This document shows, in pieces, positions 19,606 to 33,239 of a stretch of 55,464 nt of DNA; position 1 is the first letter of the stretch, and each line of letters starts with the position of its first letter. The notes under the pieces were generated by a model. It saw nothing but the letters and a program-made list of their open reading frames with translations, had not been told where the DNA came from and made no database searches. Made by a program: the position numbers and the translations under genes. The stretch is from Streptomyces regalis (GTDB taxonomy: Bacteria > Actinomycetota > Actinomycetes > Streptomycetales > Streptomycetaceae), in assembly GCF_001509475.1 (NCBI RefSeq), contig NZ_LLZG01000367.1, forward strand, positions 1-55,464, in the 5' to 3' direction.

Positions 19606-20873
19606 TGTGCAACTCCTTCAATACGGCTGTCGGGCCTGACACCCCACAGGAGAAAAACGGGATTGGTGGCCGCCAGCCGGGTCACGTCCCCCGGCAGCGG
19701 CGCGAGCCTGGACGACTGCAACAGCACCCCGTCGCAGTCGAACCCGGCACCCTTCAGCGCCTCACGTGCCGCAGGCACCCGGTCAAGGGCCGCCATGGCG
19801 ACCACGACCGCCCGCCGCGCCCGCCGCGCGCACGCCGTGACGATGGCGGGCAGCTCGCGCCCCCCGCCCCCGATGAACACCGCGTCGGGATCGTCGAGGT
19901 CGGACAGGACGGTCGGCGCCGCCCCGTGCACGACGTGGACGTCGACGCCGTGCGCGGCGGCGTTGGCGCGGATCCGCTCCACGCCGTCCGCGGTCTTCTC
20001 GACCGCGGTGACGGCGGCACCGAACCGTGCGCACTCCACGGCCACCGACCCGGAGCCGGCGCCGATGTCCCAGACGAGGTCGCCGAGGCGCGGCCCGAGC
20101 CGGGCCAGGGCGAGAGCCCGTACCTCGAACTTGGTGATCATGGAGTCGCGATGCGTGAACTCGCCCTCGTCCAGGGCCCATTCGGCGGGTGCGGCGGCCG
20201 CCCCGGCGACCGTACGCACGCCACCCGGCGCCCGCGTCTCGTCCAGGCAGAGCACGACACTCACCGCCGTACCCCAGTCCCGCCGCGCGGCCTCGCCCGG
20301 GGACACCCGCTCCACGCGCTCGCGGGCGGGGTCGCCCAGCGCGGACGCGACGACCAGGACCCGCCCGGGGGCGGTACGGGCGAGCGCCGCGCCCAACTCG
20401 GCGGGCCCGGCGCCCGGTCCGGTCAGCACGGCGACCTTCGGATGCGCCCGGCAGACGTTGACGGCCGTGTGCGGCTGCCGCCCGTGCGCGCTGACGACGA
20501 CCGCGTCGTCCCAGGTCAGCCCGAGGCGCGCGAAGGCGGCGGCGACGGAGGACACACCGGCCCGCACATCGAGCCGCTCCGCCCCGAACCGCTCGGCCAG
20601 CACCCGCACGATTCCGAAGAACCCGGGGTCGCCGGAGGCCAGCACGACCACCCGCCGGTCCTTCGCGACGTACTCCGCGACGGTGTCGAGGGCAGGAGCC
20701 AGCGCCCCGAGCACGACCCGCTCCACGCCGTCGGCCAGTCGTACGGCGTCCAGATGCCGCCGCCCGCCGACCACCAGCTCGGCCCCGGCGAGGACGTCCT
20801 CGGGCAGCGGCGCCCCCGTCCCTGTACCGACGACCGTGATCGGGCGCTCGGGGATCGGCCGCTCGGAGATCAC
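19602..20873 (-). CDS. cobL: Precorrin-6Y C5,15-methyltransferase (CbiE-CbiT fusion)
   Basis: A 423-residue two-domain enzyme. The GTG at 20873 in the GTGA overlap with the cobM stop gives VISERPIPERPITVVGTGTGAPL. The N-terminal CbiE domain (1-205) is a tetrapyrrole methylase with VVLASGDPGFFGIVRVLAERFG. The C-terminal CbiT domain (about 228-415) is a Rossmann methyltransferase/decarboxylase with WDIGAGSGSVAVECARF and AVFIGGGG. Together they methylate C5 and C15 and decarboxylate the C12 acetate. The order and coupling with cobM and cobJ agree with its role. Confidence 0.93.
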   Translation of the reverse strand: MISERPIPERPITVVGTGTGAPLPEDVLAGAELVVGGRRHLDAVRLADGVERVVLGALAPALDTVAEYVAKDRRVVVLASGDPGFFGIVRVLAERFGAERLDVRAGVSSVAAAFARLGLTWDDAVVVSAHGRQPHTAVNVCRAHPKVAVLTGPGAGPAELGAALARTAPGRVLVVASALGDPARERVERVSPGEAARRDWGTAVSVVLCLDETRAPGGVRTVAGAAAAPAEWALDEGEFTHRDSMITKFEVRALALARLGPRLGDLVWDIGAGSGSVAVECARFGAAVTAVEKTADGVERIRANAAAHGVDVHVVHGAAPTVLSDLDDPDAVFIGGGGRELPAIVTACARRARRAVVVAMAALDRVPAAREALKGAGFDCDGVLLQSSRLAPLPGDVTRLAATNPVFLLWGVRPDSRIEGVAQ

Positions 20874-21688
20874 GTGCTTGCCCCGCGCTCGCGCAGCGCC
20901 CGCCGCGCCTGCGGGTCGGCCTTCCGGTACCCGTGGAAGTGACCGGGGTGGTAGAGGTGCGAGCGCGTGCCGTGCGCGTCGAGGGCCGGGCCGACGAGGA
21001 ACAGGGTGTGCTTCCAGAGCTTGTGCTCCTTGACGGTCTCCTCCAGAGTCCCGATGGTGCACTTCACGACGAGTTCCTCCGGCCAGGTCGCCTGGTAGGC
21101 GACGACGACCGGTGTGTCCGTCGGATACCCGCCCTCCAGCAGTTCCCGCACCAGCTGTCCGCTACGGGCGGCCGACAGGAAGATCGCCATGGTGGTCCCG
21201 TGCTTGGCGAACTCCCGCACCTCCTCGCCGGGCGGCATCGGCGTCTTGCCGCCCCCGAGCCGGGTGAGGACGACGGACTGCGCGACCTCCGGGATGGTCA
21301 GCTCGCGCTGGGCGAGCGCGGCGACGGCGGAGAAGGCGGAGACGCCGGGCACGACCTCGGTGGCGACTCCGATCCCGGCACACCGGTCGAGCTGCTCCTG
21401 CGTACCGCCCCACAGGGCAGGGTCACCGGAGTGAATACGCGCGACCTTGAGCCCGGCCTCATGGGCCCGCTCGTACACGGCGACGACGTCCTCCAGGGAC
21501 ATGGTGGCCGAGTCGAGGATCTCGGCGTCCTCGCGCGCGTGCTGGAGGACCTCCGCCTGCACCAGGCTGGCCGCCCAGATCACGACATCGGCCTCGGCGA
21601 TGGCACGCGCGGCACGGAACGTCAGCAGATCGGCGGCGCCGGGGCCGGCACCGACGAAGGTCACCTTGCCGGTGGGGGCATCGGCCAT
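20870..21688 (-). CDS. cobM: Precorrin-4 C11-methyltransferase
   Basis: A 272-residue tetrapyrrole methylase, ATG at 21688 with GGAGAGGA nine bases upstream. Family motifs are VTFVGAGPGAADLLTFRA, VARIHSGDPALWGGTQEQ and VVPGVSAFSAVAALAQRELT, which mark CobM/CbiF. It methylates C11 of the corrin precursor after ring contraction. The stop overlaps the cobL start; the 90-base gap to cobI upstream is the largest gap inside the operon and shows no obvious hairpin. Confidence 0.93.
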   Translation of the reverse strand: MADAPTGKVTFVGAGPGAADLLTFRAARAIAEADVVIWAASLVQAEVLQHAREDAEILDSATMSLEDVVAVYERAHEAGLKVARIHSGDPALWGGTQEQLDRCAGIGVATEVVPGVSAFSAVAALAQRELTIPEVAQSVVLTRLGGGKTPMPPGEEVREFAKHGTTMAIFLSAARSGQLVRELLEGGYPTDTPVVVAYQATWPEELVVKCTIGTLEETVKEHKLWKHTLFLVGPALDAHGTRSHLYHPGHFHGYRKADPQARRALRERGAST

Positions 21689-21778
21689 GGGAATCGGTCC
21701 TCTCCTACGGGTCTTACGAGTGCGACGAGGTCTGCGGATGCCGGAGCCGTACGTCACGGCACCGGGTGGGCGAGGGGC

Positions 21779-22513
21779 TCACAACTTGCCGCCCCGCCCA
21801 CCGTCGCGCGGGGCGGGTGCGATGAGCGTCGACAGGTAGGGCAGGGGAGCGTCGTCGAGGTCGGCGGCCGGCCGGATCGACTCCTCCGCCAGCCCCAGCG
21901 CCGACCCCCACACCGCGTTCTCGATCCGCCCGGTCTCCCGCAGCGCCTCGGCGACCTCCCCGGCCTGCCGCCCGAACTTGTAGGCGACAACGGTCCCGGA
22001 CCCGCCGAGGGCCTCCTTGAGCACCGTCGCCCCCGCCGTGACGGGCACGAGCGTGAGCGGCTCGGTCCCCTCGGTGAGCACGGCTCCCGAACGGGCGGCG
22101 AGGTCCTGCATCGCGGTGATGCCGGGGACGGTCTCGACGACAGTGTCGGGCAGCGACTCGCCGATGGTCTGGGCGAGATAGGTGAAGGTGGAATAGACGT
22201 TGGGGTCACCGATGGTGGCGAAGGCGACCGTGGAGTGACTCCGCAGCAGCTCGGCGACCCGCTCGCCCGCCGCATCCCAGGCGGCCTCGCGCCGAGCCCG
22301 GTCGGTCCGCTCGTTGAGCGCGAACACGACCCGGACGATCTTCTCCGCGGGCACGTAGTGCAACACGGTCGCCTCAGCACGCCCCCGCTCGCCCGTGTCC
22401 ATGACGGGCACGACGACGACATCGGCGGCACGCAGCGCGTTGACGCCCTTGACGGTCACCAGCTCCGGATCGCCGGGACCGACGCCGACTCCGATCAACC
22501 TGCTGCTGCTCAT
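21779..22513 (-). CDS. cobI: Precorrin-2 C20-methyltransferase
   Basis: A 244-residue tetrapyrrole methylase with the N-terminal LIGVGVGPGDPELVTVKGVNALRAADVVVVPV, typical of CobI/CbiL, and FATIGDPNVYSTFTYLAQTI in the SAM site. It adds the C20 methyl to precorrin-2, the first step committed to cobalamin over siroheme. The start ATG overlaps the cobB stop (ATGA). Confidence 0.93.
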   Translation of the reverse strand: MSSSRLIGVGVGPGDPELVTVKGVNALRAADVVVVPVMDTGERGRAEATVLHYVPAEKIVRVVFALNERTDRARREAAWDAAGERVAELLRSHSTVAFATIGDPNVYSTFTYLAQTIGESLPDTVVETVPGITAMQDLAARSGAVLTEGTEPLTLVPVTAGATVLKEALGGSGTVVAYKFGRQAGEVAEALRETGRIENAVWGSALGLAEESIRPAADLDDAPLPYLSTLIAPAPRDGGRGGKL

Positions 22514-24036
22514 GACGTCCGGCACCTCTCGACGAACCGACGGGCGACACCGGGCTGTGCGGCCCAGTGCGTGTGCAGATAACTCGCGTGCACGCCCTGC
22601 TGTACGAAACCTTCGACCCGCCGTTGAGGGGCCCTGACCCCCCAGGCGGGCGCCGCCCCCGAGCCGGGCTCGACGACGGTCCGATGAAACTCGTGCCCCC
22701 GCATCCGCGTCCCGGCAGCGGCGAGGGAACTGTCGCTGACGGCGACGGCGTCCCGGTACCCGAGCGTGAGCCGCTCGCTCATCCGGCCGGTGGCATCGAG
22801 CACCCCGCACATGGGCTGCCCGTCCAGCTCCCGACACAGATAGAGCAGCCCGGCACACTCGGCGGCGACGGGAGCGCCGCTCAACGCGAAGTCACCGATG
22901 GCCTTGCGCAGGGGTTCGTTGCCGGACAGCTCGGCGGCGTACACCTCGGGGAATCCGCCGCCGATGACCAGGCCACGGGTGCCGTCGGGAAGTTGCTCGT
23001 CCCGAAGGGGGTCGAAGGGGACGACTTCGGCACCGGCGGCGGCGAGCAGCTCGGCGTGCTCGGCGTAGGAGAAGGTGAAGGCGGGACCACCGGCGACGGC
23101 AACTCTCACCGCTTGAGGACGAGAACAGCCGCCCGCGCTTGTCGACGCCGGCCCGCACCCTCCAGCCCGTCCGGCGTTTGAGGACGAGGCCCGTTCAGGG
23201 CCGAAGCGGGGGTCTGGGGGCGCGGCCCCCAGGGTCGGGACGGGAAGGGGCGGCGGGGGCGAGGAAGCCACGACCTCGGCTGCATCCCAAGCCGCACCCG
23301 ACAACGCTCCCGCACTCCGGGCCAGCCCCAGCAACCCTTCCAGATCGCAGCCTCGCTCAACCTGCGCGGCCATCGCCGCAACCGCCTCCACAGCAGCAGC
23401 CCGCCGCTCAGCCACCGGCACCAACCCCAGATGCCGCGACGGCGTATCCACCTGAGCCACCCGCCGCAGCACCCCCATCACAGGCACCCCGGCCGAATCC
23501 AACGCCTCCCGCAGCAACTCCTCATGCCGATCCGACGCGACCTTGTTCAGAATCACGCCCCCGACCCGCACCTCCGGATCCCACGACGCAAACCCATGCA
23601 CCAGCGCCGCAACGGACCGCGACTGCGACGACGCGTCGACGACAAGCACCACCGGCGCCCGCAGCAACTTCGCCACATGCGCGGTGGACGCCAGCTCACC
23701 CTCCGCGCCGGCCCCGTCGTACAGCCCCATGACGCCCTCGACGACGGCGATGTCACACCCGCGCGCCCCGTGCAGAAACAACGGCCCGATCAACTCCGGC
23801 CCGCACAGATACGCGTCGAGGTTCCGCCCCACCCGCCCGGTCGCGAGCGCGTGATACCCGGGATCGATGTAGTCCGGCCCCACCTTGTGCGGAGACACGG
23901 CAAGCCCCCGCGCGGCGAGCGCGGCCATCAACCCGGTGGCGACGGTGGTCTTGCCACTGCCGGAGGCCGGCGCGGCGATGACCAACCGAGGGACGGACGA
24001 GGACGACGAGGACGACGAGGACGACGAGGAGGACAT
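22510..24036 (-). CDS. cobB: Cobyrinate/hydrogenobyrinate a,c-diamide synthase with poly-Ser start and repeat-derived linker
   Basis: A 508-residue ATP-dependent glutamine amidotransferase. The N-terminal DTBS-like domain has the P-loop APASGSGKTTVATGLMAAL and KVGPDYIDPGYH; the C-terminal class I GATase domain has IGGGFPEVYAAELS and the catalytic Cys in VAAECAGLLYLC. Two oddities are seen. The first 13 or so residues are nearly all serine, encoded by a 9-bp repeat (4 units at about 24000-24033). The linker between domains (bases about 23100-23250) contains a dispersed Streptomyces intergenic repeat read in frame (LGAAPPDPRFGPERASSSNAGRAGG). A GTG three bases upstream of the ATG is an alternative start. 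Confidence 0.9.
   Translation of the reverse strand: MSSSSSSSSSSSSSVPRLVIAAPASGSGKTTVATGLMAALAARGLAVSPHKVGPDYIDPGYHALATGRVGRNLDAYLCGPELIGPLFLHGARGCDIAVVEGVMGLYDGAGAEGELASTAHVAKLLRAPVVLVVDASSQSRSVAALVHGFASWDPEVRVGGVILNKVASDRHEELLREALDSAGVPVMGVLRRVAQVDTPSRHLGLVPVAERRAAAVEAVAAMAAQVERGCDLEGLLGLARSAGALSGAAWDAAEVVASSPPPPLPVPTLGAAPPDPRFGPERASSSNAGRAGGCGPASTSAGGCSRPQAVRVAVAGGPAFTFSYAEHAELLAAAGAEVVPFDPLRDEQLPDGTRGLVIGGGFPEVYAAELSGNEPLRKAIGDFALSGAPVAAECAGLLYLCRELDGQPMCGVLDATGRMSERLTLGYRDAVAVSDSSLAAAGTRMRGHEFHRTVVEPGSGAAPAWGVRAPQRRVEGFVQQGVHASYLHTHWAAQPGVARRFVERCRTS
23157..23232. repeat. Dispersed Streptomyces intergenic repeat inside cobB
   Basis: The block from CCCTCCAGCCCGTCCGG through GCGCGGCCCCCAG has the look of an abundant Streptomyces intergenic palindromic repeat. 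Its core TCAGGGCCGAAGCGGGGGTC and the following TGGGGGCG (23195-23222) recurs base for base at 36633-36660. In this copy it lies within the cobB coding frame between the two enzyme domains. Confidence 0.7.
24000..24033. repeat. 9-bp microsatellite encoding the CobB poly-serine start
   Basis: GACGACGAG-like units repeat about four times at the 5' end of cobB. Length changes would be in frame, so only the serine run would vary. Confidence 0.7.
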
Positions 24037-24043
24037 CACGCGA

Positions 24044-24643
24044 TCACCACTCGATGCCTCTCTGGCCCTTCTGACCTGCGTCCATGGGGTGCTTCACCTT
24101 GGACATGTCGGTCACGAGGTCGGCGAACTCGACGAGCTTCTCGGGCGCGTTCCGCCCGGTGATCACCACATGCTGGTTCCCGGGCCGATTCCGCAGCACA
24201 TCGACGACCTCGTCGGTGTCCACCCACCCCCAGTGCATCGGGTAGGCGAACTCGTCGAGCACGTACAGCTTGTACGTCTCGGCAGCCAGGTCCCGCTTGA
24301 CCTGCTCCCAGCCCTCCCGGGCCTTGTCCTCGTTGTCCATCTGATCGTCACGCTGCACCCATGACCAGCCCTCACCCATCTTGTGCCAGTCGACGGACCC
24401 GCCCTCACCACTGGCACCGAGCACCCGCAGCGCCTTCTCCTCGCCGACCTTCCACTTGGCCGACTTGACGAACTGGAACACCCCGATGGGCCACCCCTGG
24501 TTCCAGGCGCGCAGGGCGAGCCCGAACGCAGCGGTCGACTTGCCCTTCCCGACGCCCGTGTGCACGACGACAAGCGGCCGATTACGACGCTGACGAGTCG
24601 TCAGTCCATCGTTCGGCACCACACTCGGCTGACCCTGAGGCAC
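24044..24643 (-). CDS. cobO: Cob(I)yrinic acid a,c-diamide adenosyltransferase
   Basis: A 199-residue CobO/BtuR (CobA type) protein with the P-loop VVVHTGVGKGKSTAAFGLALRA, IGVFQFVKSAKWKVGEE, and YVLDEFAYPMHWGWVDTDEVVDVL. It transfers the adenosyl group to Co(I) of the corrinoid. Its GTG start shares one base with the chelatase subunit stop (TAGTG). The gap to cobB is 7 bases. Confidence 0.94.
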   Translation of the reverse strand: MPQGQPSVVPNDGLTTRQRRNRPLVVVHTGVGKGKSTAAFGLALRAWNQGWPIGVFQFVKSAKWKVGEEKALRVLGASGEGGSVDWHKMGEGWSWVQRDDQMDNEDKAREGWEQVKRDLAAETYKLYVLDEFAYPMHWGWVDTDEVVDVLRNRPGNQHVVITGRNAPEKLVEFADLVTDMSKVKHPMDAGQKGQRGIEW

Positions 24644-26639
24644 TATGCGGCCCTCCTCTTCGACACACCCTGCACATCCCGCACCAGCCCGGCGATGGAG
24701 TCCGCCCGCAACTCGTCCAGCGTCACCGCGGCACCCCCCAGCTCACCCGCGAGCTGCCCGGCCAGCCCCAGCCGCACGGGCCCCGACTCGCAGTCGACCA
24801 CCACGGACGCGACGCCCTCCGCCGCGAACAACCGAGCCGCCCGCCCCGCGAGCGCGACCGGTTCCGGCCCACCCGTGGCCCGCCCATCGGTCACCACCAC
24901 GACGAGCGCCCGCCGAGCCGGATCCCTGAGCCGCTCCACCCGCAGCACCTCATGGGCCTTGAGCAGCCCGGCCGCCAGCGGAGTACGCCCACCGGTCGGC
25001 AGCGACTCCAGCCGAGCCGCGGCGGCATCCACCGACGAGGTCGGCGGCAGCGCGACATCGGCGGCCGACCCGCGAAACGTCACGAGCCCCACCTTGTCCC
25101 GCCGCTGATACGCGTCCAGCAGCAGCGACAGCACGGCCCCCTTCACCGCACTCATCCGCTGCCGGGCCGCCATCGACCCGGAGGCGTCCACGACGAACAG
25201 CACGAGATTGCCCTCGCGCCCCTCCCGCACGGCCTGCCGCAGATCGTCCCGGCGCACGACGAGACCCCGCCCGGACCGCCCCCGAGCCCGCTGATGCGGC
25301 GCGGCCGCCTGCACGGTGGCCGCCAAGTGCAGCTTGGTCAGGGCCCCTCGGGGACGCCGAGCCCCCGTGGTGCGCCCATGTTCCGTCCGCGCCCGCGAAC
25401 GCCGCCCGGCGGCACCCTCACCGATGCCCGGCACGCTCAGCACCTTCGCCCGGAACGGCTCGGACGCCCGTACGGGAGTCTGCTCCCCGGCCCCGGAAGC
25501 CTGCGGCTCCCCGCCCTCGCCGGCCTCGGGCCGGGCGCCGGAACCACCGTCGGCCTGGGGTCCCTCGGACGGCGGCTGTCCGCCACCTCCGCCGGGCCCG
25601 TCGGGGTCGGGATCCTCGTCGCCCTCGCCCTCACCGGAGAACTCCTCCAGCGTCTGGTCGAGCTTGTCCTCGTCGAGCCCCGGCGCGTCAAAGGGATTGC
25701 GCCGTCGCCGGTGCGGCAGCGCCAGCAGCGCCGCCTGCCGCACATCCTCGGCGAGCACATCGGTCCGCCCGGCCCACGCGGCCAGCGCGGTGGCCGTACG
25801 GGCCATCACGATGTCGGCCCGCATCCCGTCGACCTCGAAGGCGGCGCAGGTCGCCGCGATCTGCCGCAGCGCCCCGTCGCCCAGCCGCACCGACGGCAGC
25901 AGCTCCCGTGCCGCCACGATCCGCGCCCGTACGGCGGCCTCCTCGTCCGCCCACCGCGCGGCGAAGCCGGCCGGATCGTCGTCGTAGGCGAGCCGCCGCC
26001 GTACGACCTCCACCCGCTGGTCGGGCTCCCGCGAGGCCGCGACCTCGACGGTCAGCCCGAACCGGTCGAGCAGCTGCGGCCGCAGCTCGCCCTCTTCGGG
26101 GTTCATGGTCCCGACGAGCAGGAAACGGGCGGCGTGCCGTACGGAGACGCCCTCGCGCTCGACGTACGAGGCACCCATCGCCGCCGCGTCCAGCAGCAGG
26201 TCGACCAGGTGGTCGTGGAGCAAGTTGACCTCGTCGACGTACAGGATTCCGCGGTGGGCGTCCGCGAGGAGACCCGGCTCGAAGGCCTTCACGCCCTCGG
26301 CCAGCGCCCGCTCGATGTCCAGCGCGCCCACCAGCCGGTCCTCGGAGGCGCCGACGGGGAGTTCGACCATGCGGGCAGGGCGCTCGGCACCCGGCCCCGC
26401 CTCGTGCGGCCCGTCCGGGCACGCCGGGTCGGGAGCGGTCGGGTCGCACGAGAAACGGCACCCGGGGACGACCGGGACCTGGGGCATCAGCGCCGAAAGC
26501 GCGCGTACGGCCGTCGACTTGGCCGTGCCCTTCTCGCCGCGCACCAGCACACCGCCGACCGCCGGTGACACGGCGTTCAGCAGCAGCGCCAGCCGCAGAT
26601 CGTCCTGGCCGACAACGGCCGTGAAAGGGAAGGGAGTTG

Positions 26640-26643
<4 letters not shown>
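24643..26643 (-). CDS. Putative cobaltochelatase AAA+/VWA subunit (ChlI-ChlD fusion)
   Basis: A 666-residue partner of CobN. The N-terminal AAA+ module (about 1-330) has GEKGTAKSTAVRAL, ILYVDEVNLLHDHLVDLLLDAAA and LVGTMNPEEGELRPQLLDRFGL. A Pro/Gly/acidic linker (about 340-430) follows, then a VWA domain (about 470-650) with the MIDAS motif FVVDASGSMAARQRM. This ChlI/BchD-type fusion replaces CobS and CobT in actinobacteria and energises cobalt insertion by CobN. The GTG start at 26643 lies in a GTGA overlap with the cobN stop. Confidence 0.9.
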
Positions 26644-30307
<3,664 letters not shown>

Positions 30308-30311
<4 letters not shown>

Positions 30312-31840
30312 GCGGGCGCTCCCGGTGGAATGAAAGGCAGTCCTTGCGGCGCGCCCGACTCGATGAGCCGCCAGAGCGCGTCCGTGTCCGCGTGCTGTTC
30401 GATCAGATCGCCGAGCCGGTCGAGCTGCTCCTCGCGCAGCGCGGCGAACGAGGTGTCGGCGGCCGGCACGAAACGGCGGCCCGCGGTGGCCGCCACCTCA
30501 CGCAGGAAGGCCCGCCGGAAACCGTCCGACTCCAGCGAGCCGTGCCAGTGCGTGCCCCAGGTCTGACCGACCCGGCAGCCGTCCAGGCTGTGCCCATGGC
30601 CATCAGAGATGAACGTGGTGCCGCCGCTGATCTCGGCGACCCCGTGATGGATCTCGTACCCCTCGACGGGCTCACCGAGGGCTTCCCCGGTCGGCCGGGT
30701 CAGGGTCTTCTCCCGGGCGAACCGCACCCGTACGGGAAGGATCCCGAGCCCGTCGACATGCCCCTGTCGGCTCTCGACCTCGTCCTCGATGTGCTCGCCG
30801 AGGATCTGGAAGCCGCCGCAGATCCCGAGAACGGGCCTTTGCTCGGCGGCCCTTCGGACGACGGCCTGCGCCAGCCCCCGCTCCCGCAGCCACTCCAGGG
30901 CGCGGACGGTCCCGCGAGTGCCGGGGATCACCACCAGATCGGCGTCCTCCAACTCCTCCGGCCGGTCCACGAACCGCACCACGACACCCGGCTCGGCGGC
31001 GAGGGCGTCGACGTCGGTGAAGTTGGACATGAGCGGGACGGCACAGACGGCGACGCGCAGCACGTCCTCACCCACGGGGGCGGAGACCAGGGACTCCCGA
31101 ACCGCTCCCCGCAGGGAGACCCGCAGCCCGTCCTCCTCGTCGATGCCGAGCCCGTGCCGGAAGGGCAGCACGCCGAACGTCCGCCGCCCGGTGAGCCCGT
31201 GCAGCATGTCGAGCCCGGGCTCCAGCAGGCTGACGTCCCCCCGGAACTTGTTGACGAGGAACCCGGCGACGAGCTCCTGATCCTCGGGGGAGAGAAGCGC
31301 GACCGTCCCGAAGAACGAGGCGAAGACCCCGCCACGGTCGATGTCACCGACGACAAGCACGGGAAGCCGCGCGTTGCGCGCGATCCCCATGTTCACGATG
31401 TCCGTCCGCCGCAGATTGATCTCGGCGGGAGAACCGGCCCCCTCACAGATCACCGCGTCATACGTGCCCCGCAACTCGGCGAGACAGTCGAGCACGGTCC
31501 CGAGGAGTTTCTGCTGCCGCCCCCCGTGATAGCCGCGCGCACTCAGCTCACCGACCGGCTTGCCCATGAGCACGACCTGACTGCTCTGCTCGCCACCGGG
31601 CTTGAGCAGCACGGGATTCATGAGCGCGGTCGGCTCCACCCGACAGGCCTGGGCCTGCATGGCCTGCGCCCGCCCGATCTCCGCACCCTCCCGCGTCACG
31701 AACGAATTGAGGGACATGTTCTGCGCCTTGAACGGCGCGACCTTGACCCCCTGCCGCACCAGCCACCGGCAGATCCCGGCGGTGACGACACTCTTGCCGG
31801 CGTCGGAGGTGGTACCGGCGACCAGGAGACCCCCGCTCAT
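30308..31840 (-). CDS. cobQ: Cobyric acid synthase
   Basis: A 510-residue amidotransferase that amidates four side chains of adenosylcobyrinic acid a,c-diamide. The start ATG at 31840 (MSGGLLVAGTTSDAGKSVV) overlaps the cbiB stop and has GAGAGGG upstream. Motifs are KAQNMSLNSFVT, VICEGAGSPAEINL, VGDIDRGGVFASFFGT, and the C-terminal GATase with the catalytic Cys in VLGICGGFQILG and His in THWHGSLES. Confidence 0.95.
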
Positions 31841-32781
31841 GACGTACGCCCTCTCTTCAGGAGTCGCGCGCCGGCGCACACGCCCAGCGCCAGCCAGCTG
31901 ACGCGCTGCGAGAGACGTACGGCACGCTCGATGTCCGTGACCTGAACGGCCCGTCCGGCGGCCCCGTTCAGCACGGGCCGGTGCTCCACCCGCCCGCCGT
32001 ACGACAGGGTCCCGCCAAGCCGCACCCCGAGGGCCCCGGCGAACGAGGCTTCGACGGGCCCGGCGTTGGGGCTCGGGTGCTTGGCGGCATCGGCGCGCCA
32101 GGCGCGTACGGCACCCCGGGGGTCACCCCCGGCGACAGCGGCCAGTACGGCGGTGAGCCGCGCCCCCGGCCACCCGGCCACGTCGTCGAGCCGAGCCGAA
32201 GCCCACCCGTAGCGCCGGTACTTGGCCGACTTGTGCCCCACCATGGCGTCGAGCGTGTTCACGGCGCGGAACCCGACGAGCCCGGGCACCCCTGCGACGG
32301 CTCCCCATACGAGGGCCCCCACCACCGCATCGGAGGTGTTCTCGGCAACGGACTCCACGACCGCCCGGGCGATCCCGTCCGCGTCCAGCGCCTGCGGATC
32401 CCGCCCACACAGATGCGGAAGCCTCTCCCGGGCCTTCTCGACGTCCCCGGCCTCCAGGGCACGCCCGACAGCCCGGGCCTCCCGGGCGAGCGAAGTCCCC
32501 CCGACGACCGCCCAGGTGGCGGCGCCGGTCAACGCGACGGAGGCGGCAGGGGACGTACGTACGACACGAGCGGCGAGCGCTCCGACGGCAGCGGCACCTC
32601 CGGCGCACACGGCGGTGTGCACCGCACCCCAGGCGCGGTGGTCGCGCCACATCACCCGTTCCACAGCGGCGGCGGCCCGCCCGAACACGGCGACCGGATG
32701 CCCCCGGCGAGGGTCGCCGAGCAGCAGATCACCGAGAAGTCCGGCGGTGGCGCCGTACGCGAAGACGCGATCGGCACGCAT
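31837..32781 (-). CDS. cbiB: Adenosylcobinamide-phosphate synthase (CbiB/CobD)
   Basis: A 314-residue integral membrane protein that joins aminopropanol (phosphate) to adenosylcobyric acid. Several hydrophobic helices are visible, along with LLLGDPRRGHPVAVFGR near the N-terminus, IARAVVESVAENTSDAVVGALVWGAVAGVPG, FRAVNTLDAMVGHKSAKYRRYGWASARLDDV and HPSPNAGPVEASFAGAL. It is the first gene of the operon, about 90 bases downstream of the B12 riboswitch. Confidence 0.94.
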   Translation of the reverse strand: MRADRVFAYGATAGLLGDLLLGDPRRGHPVAVFGRAAAAVERVMWRDHRAWGAVHTAVCAGGAAAVGALAARVVRTSPAASVALTGAATWAVVGGTSLAREARAVGRALEAGDVEKARERLPHLCGRDPQALDADGIARAVVESVAENTSDAVVGALVWGAVAGVPGLVGFRAVNTLDAMVGHKSAKYRRYGWASARLDDVAGWPGARLTAVLAAVAGGDPRGAVRAWRADAAKHPSPNAGPVEASFAGALGVRLGGTLSYGGRVEHRPVLNGAAGRAVQVTDIERAVRLSQRVSWLALGVCAGARLLKRGRTS

Positions 32782-32869
32782 CGGGGTCAGCCGACCGCTG
32801 GGTCAGACGCGGGTCTGATACTGCATGTCGATCGGCAGGCGAGCATCGCGTTATGTCCTCACTCAGGGT

Positions 32870-33015
32870 GTCCACGCCCTGGTTCGACGAGACCGGCGGC
32901 GAGAGTTCCTGGCTCCCGGGGCTTTCTACCCCGGTGACAGTGGCGGGACCGCGCCGGACTTCCACCGGCTTCCTCTCCTGCTGCCGTACATGGCCCCGGC
33001 AGTCCACCACGGGGT
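32870..33015 (-). ncRNA. Cobalamin (B12) riboswitch
   Basis: On the minus strand the 5' leader of cbiB reads GGAAGCCGGTGGAAGTCCGG, then CGCGGTCCCGCCACTGT (B12 box GCCACTG, complement of 32938-32944), then GGGGTAGAAAGCCCC and GAGCCAGGAACTC. This is the conserved core order of cobalamin riboswitches. A flanking TGCCG/CGGCA stem lies at about 32985-33005. Boundaries are approximate. High adenosylcobalamin should switch off the whole cob operon, probably by hiding the cbiB ribosome binding site. Confidence 0.92.
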
Positions 33016-33170
33016 TGGAAGGGGCGTCAACTTGCCGTTGACCTGCGAGGGGAGAGTGTGCAGAACCCCACACGAGTGACCTCGGCCGGCACTTCGCCGG
33101 GGCCCCGTGGACCGAACTCCGGGCGAATTTCCCTGTGACGAGTGGCGTTCCGTGAAGCCGGTACACGCAG

Positions 33171-33212
33171 ACCGGGCGGGTGCGAGGAACACAGTCCCCG
33201 CATCCGCCCGGT
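33171..33212 (-). terminator. Strong hairpin terminator after the pit operon
   Basis: ACCGGGCGGGTGCG (33171-33184) pairs with CGCATCCGCCCGGT (33199-33212) with one G-T pair, and the stem continues AGGA/TCC toward the loop. It begins 28 bases after the stop of the small membrane protein and separates that transcript from the cob leader. Confidence 0.8.
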
Positions 33213-33239
33213 GGATGCCGTACGTCAGATCGCGCCGGC

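Noticed and set aside
24000..24033. Regular short repeats as a CRISPR array
   Set aside because: Units are 9 bp, directly adjacent and within the cobB frame; there are no spacers and no cas genes.
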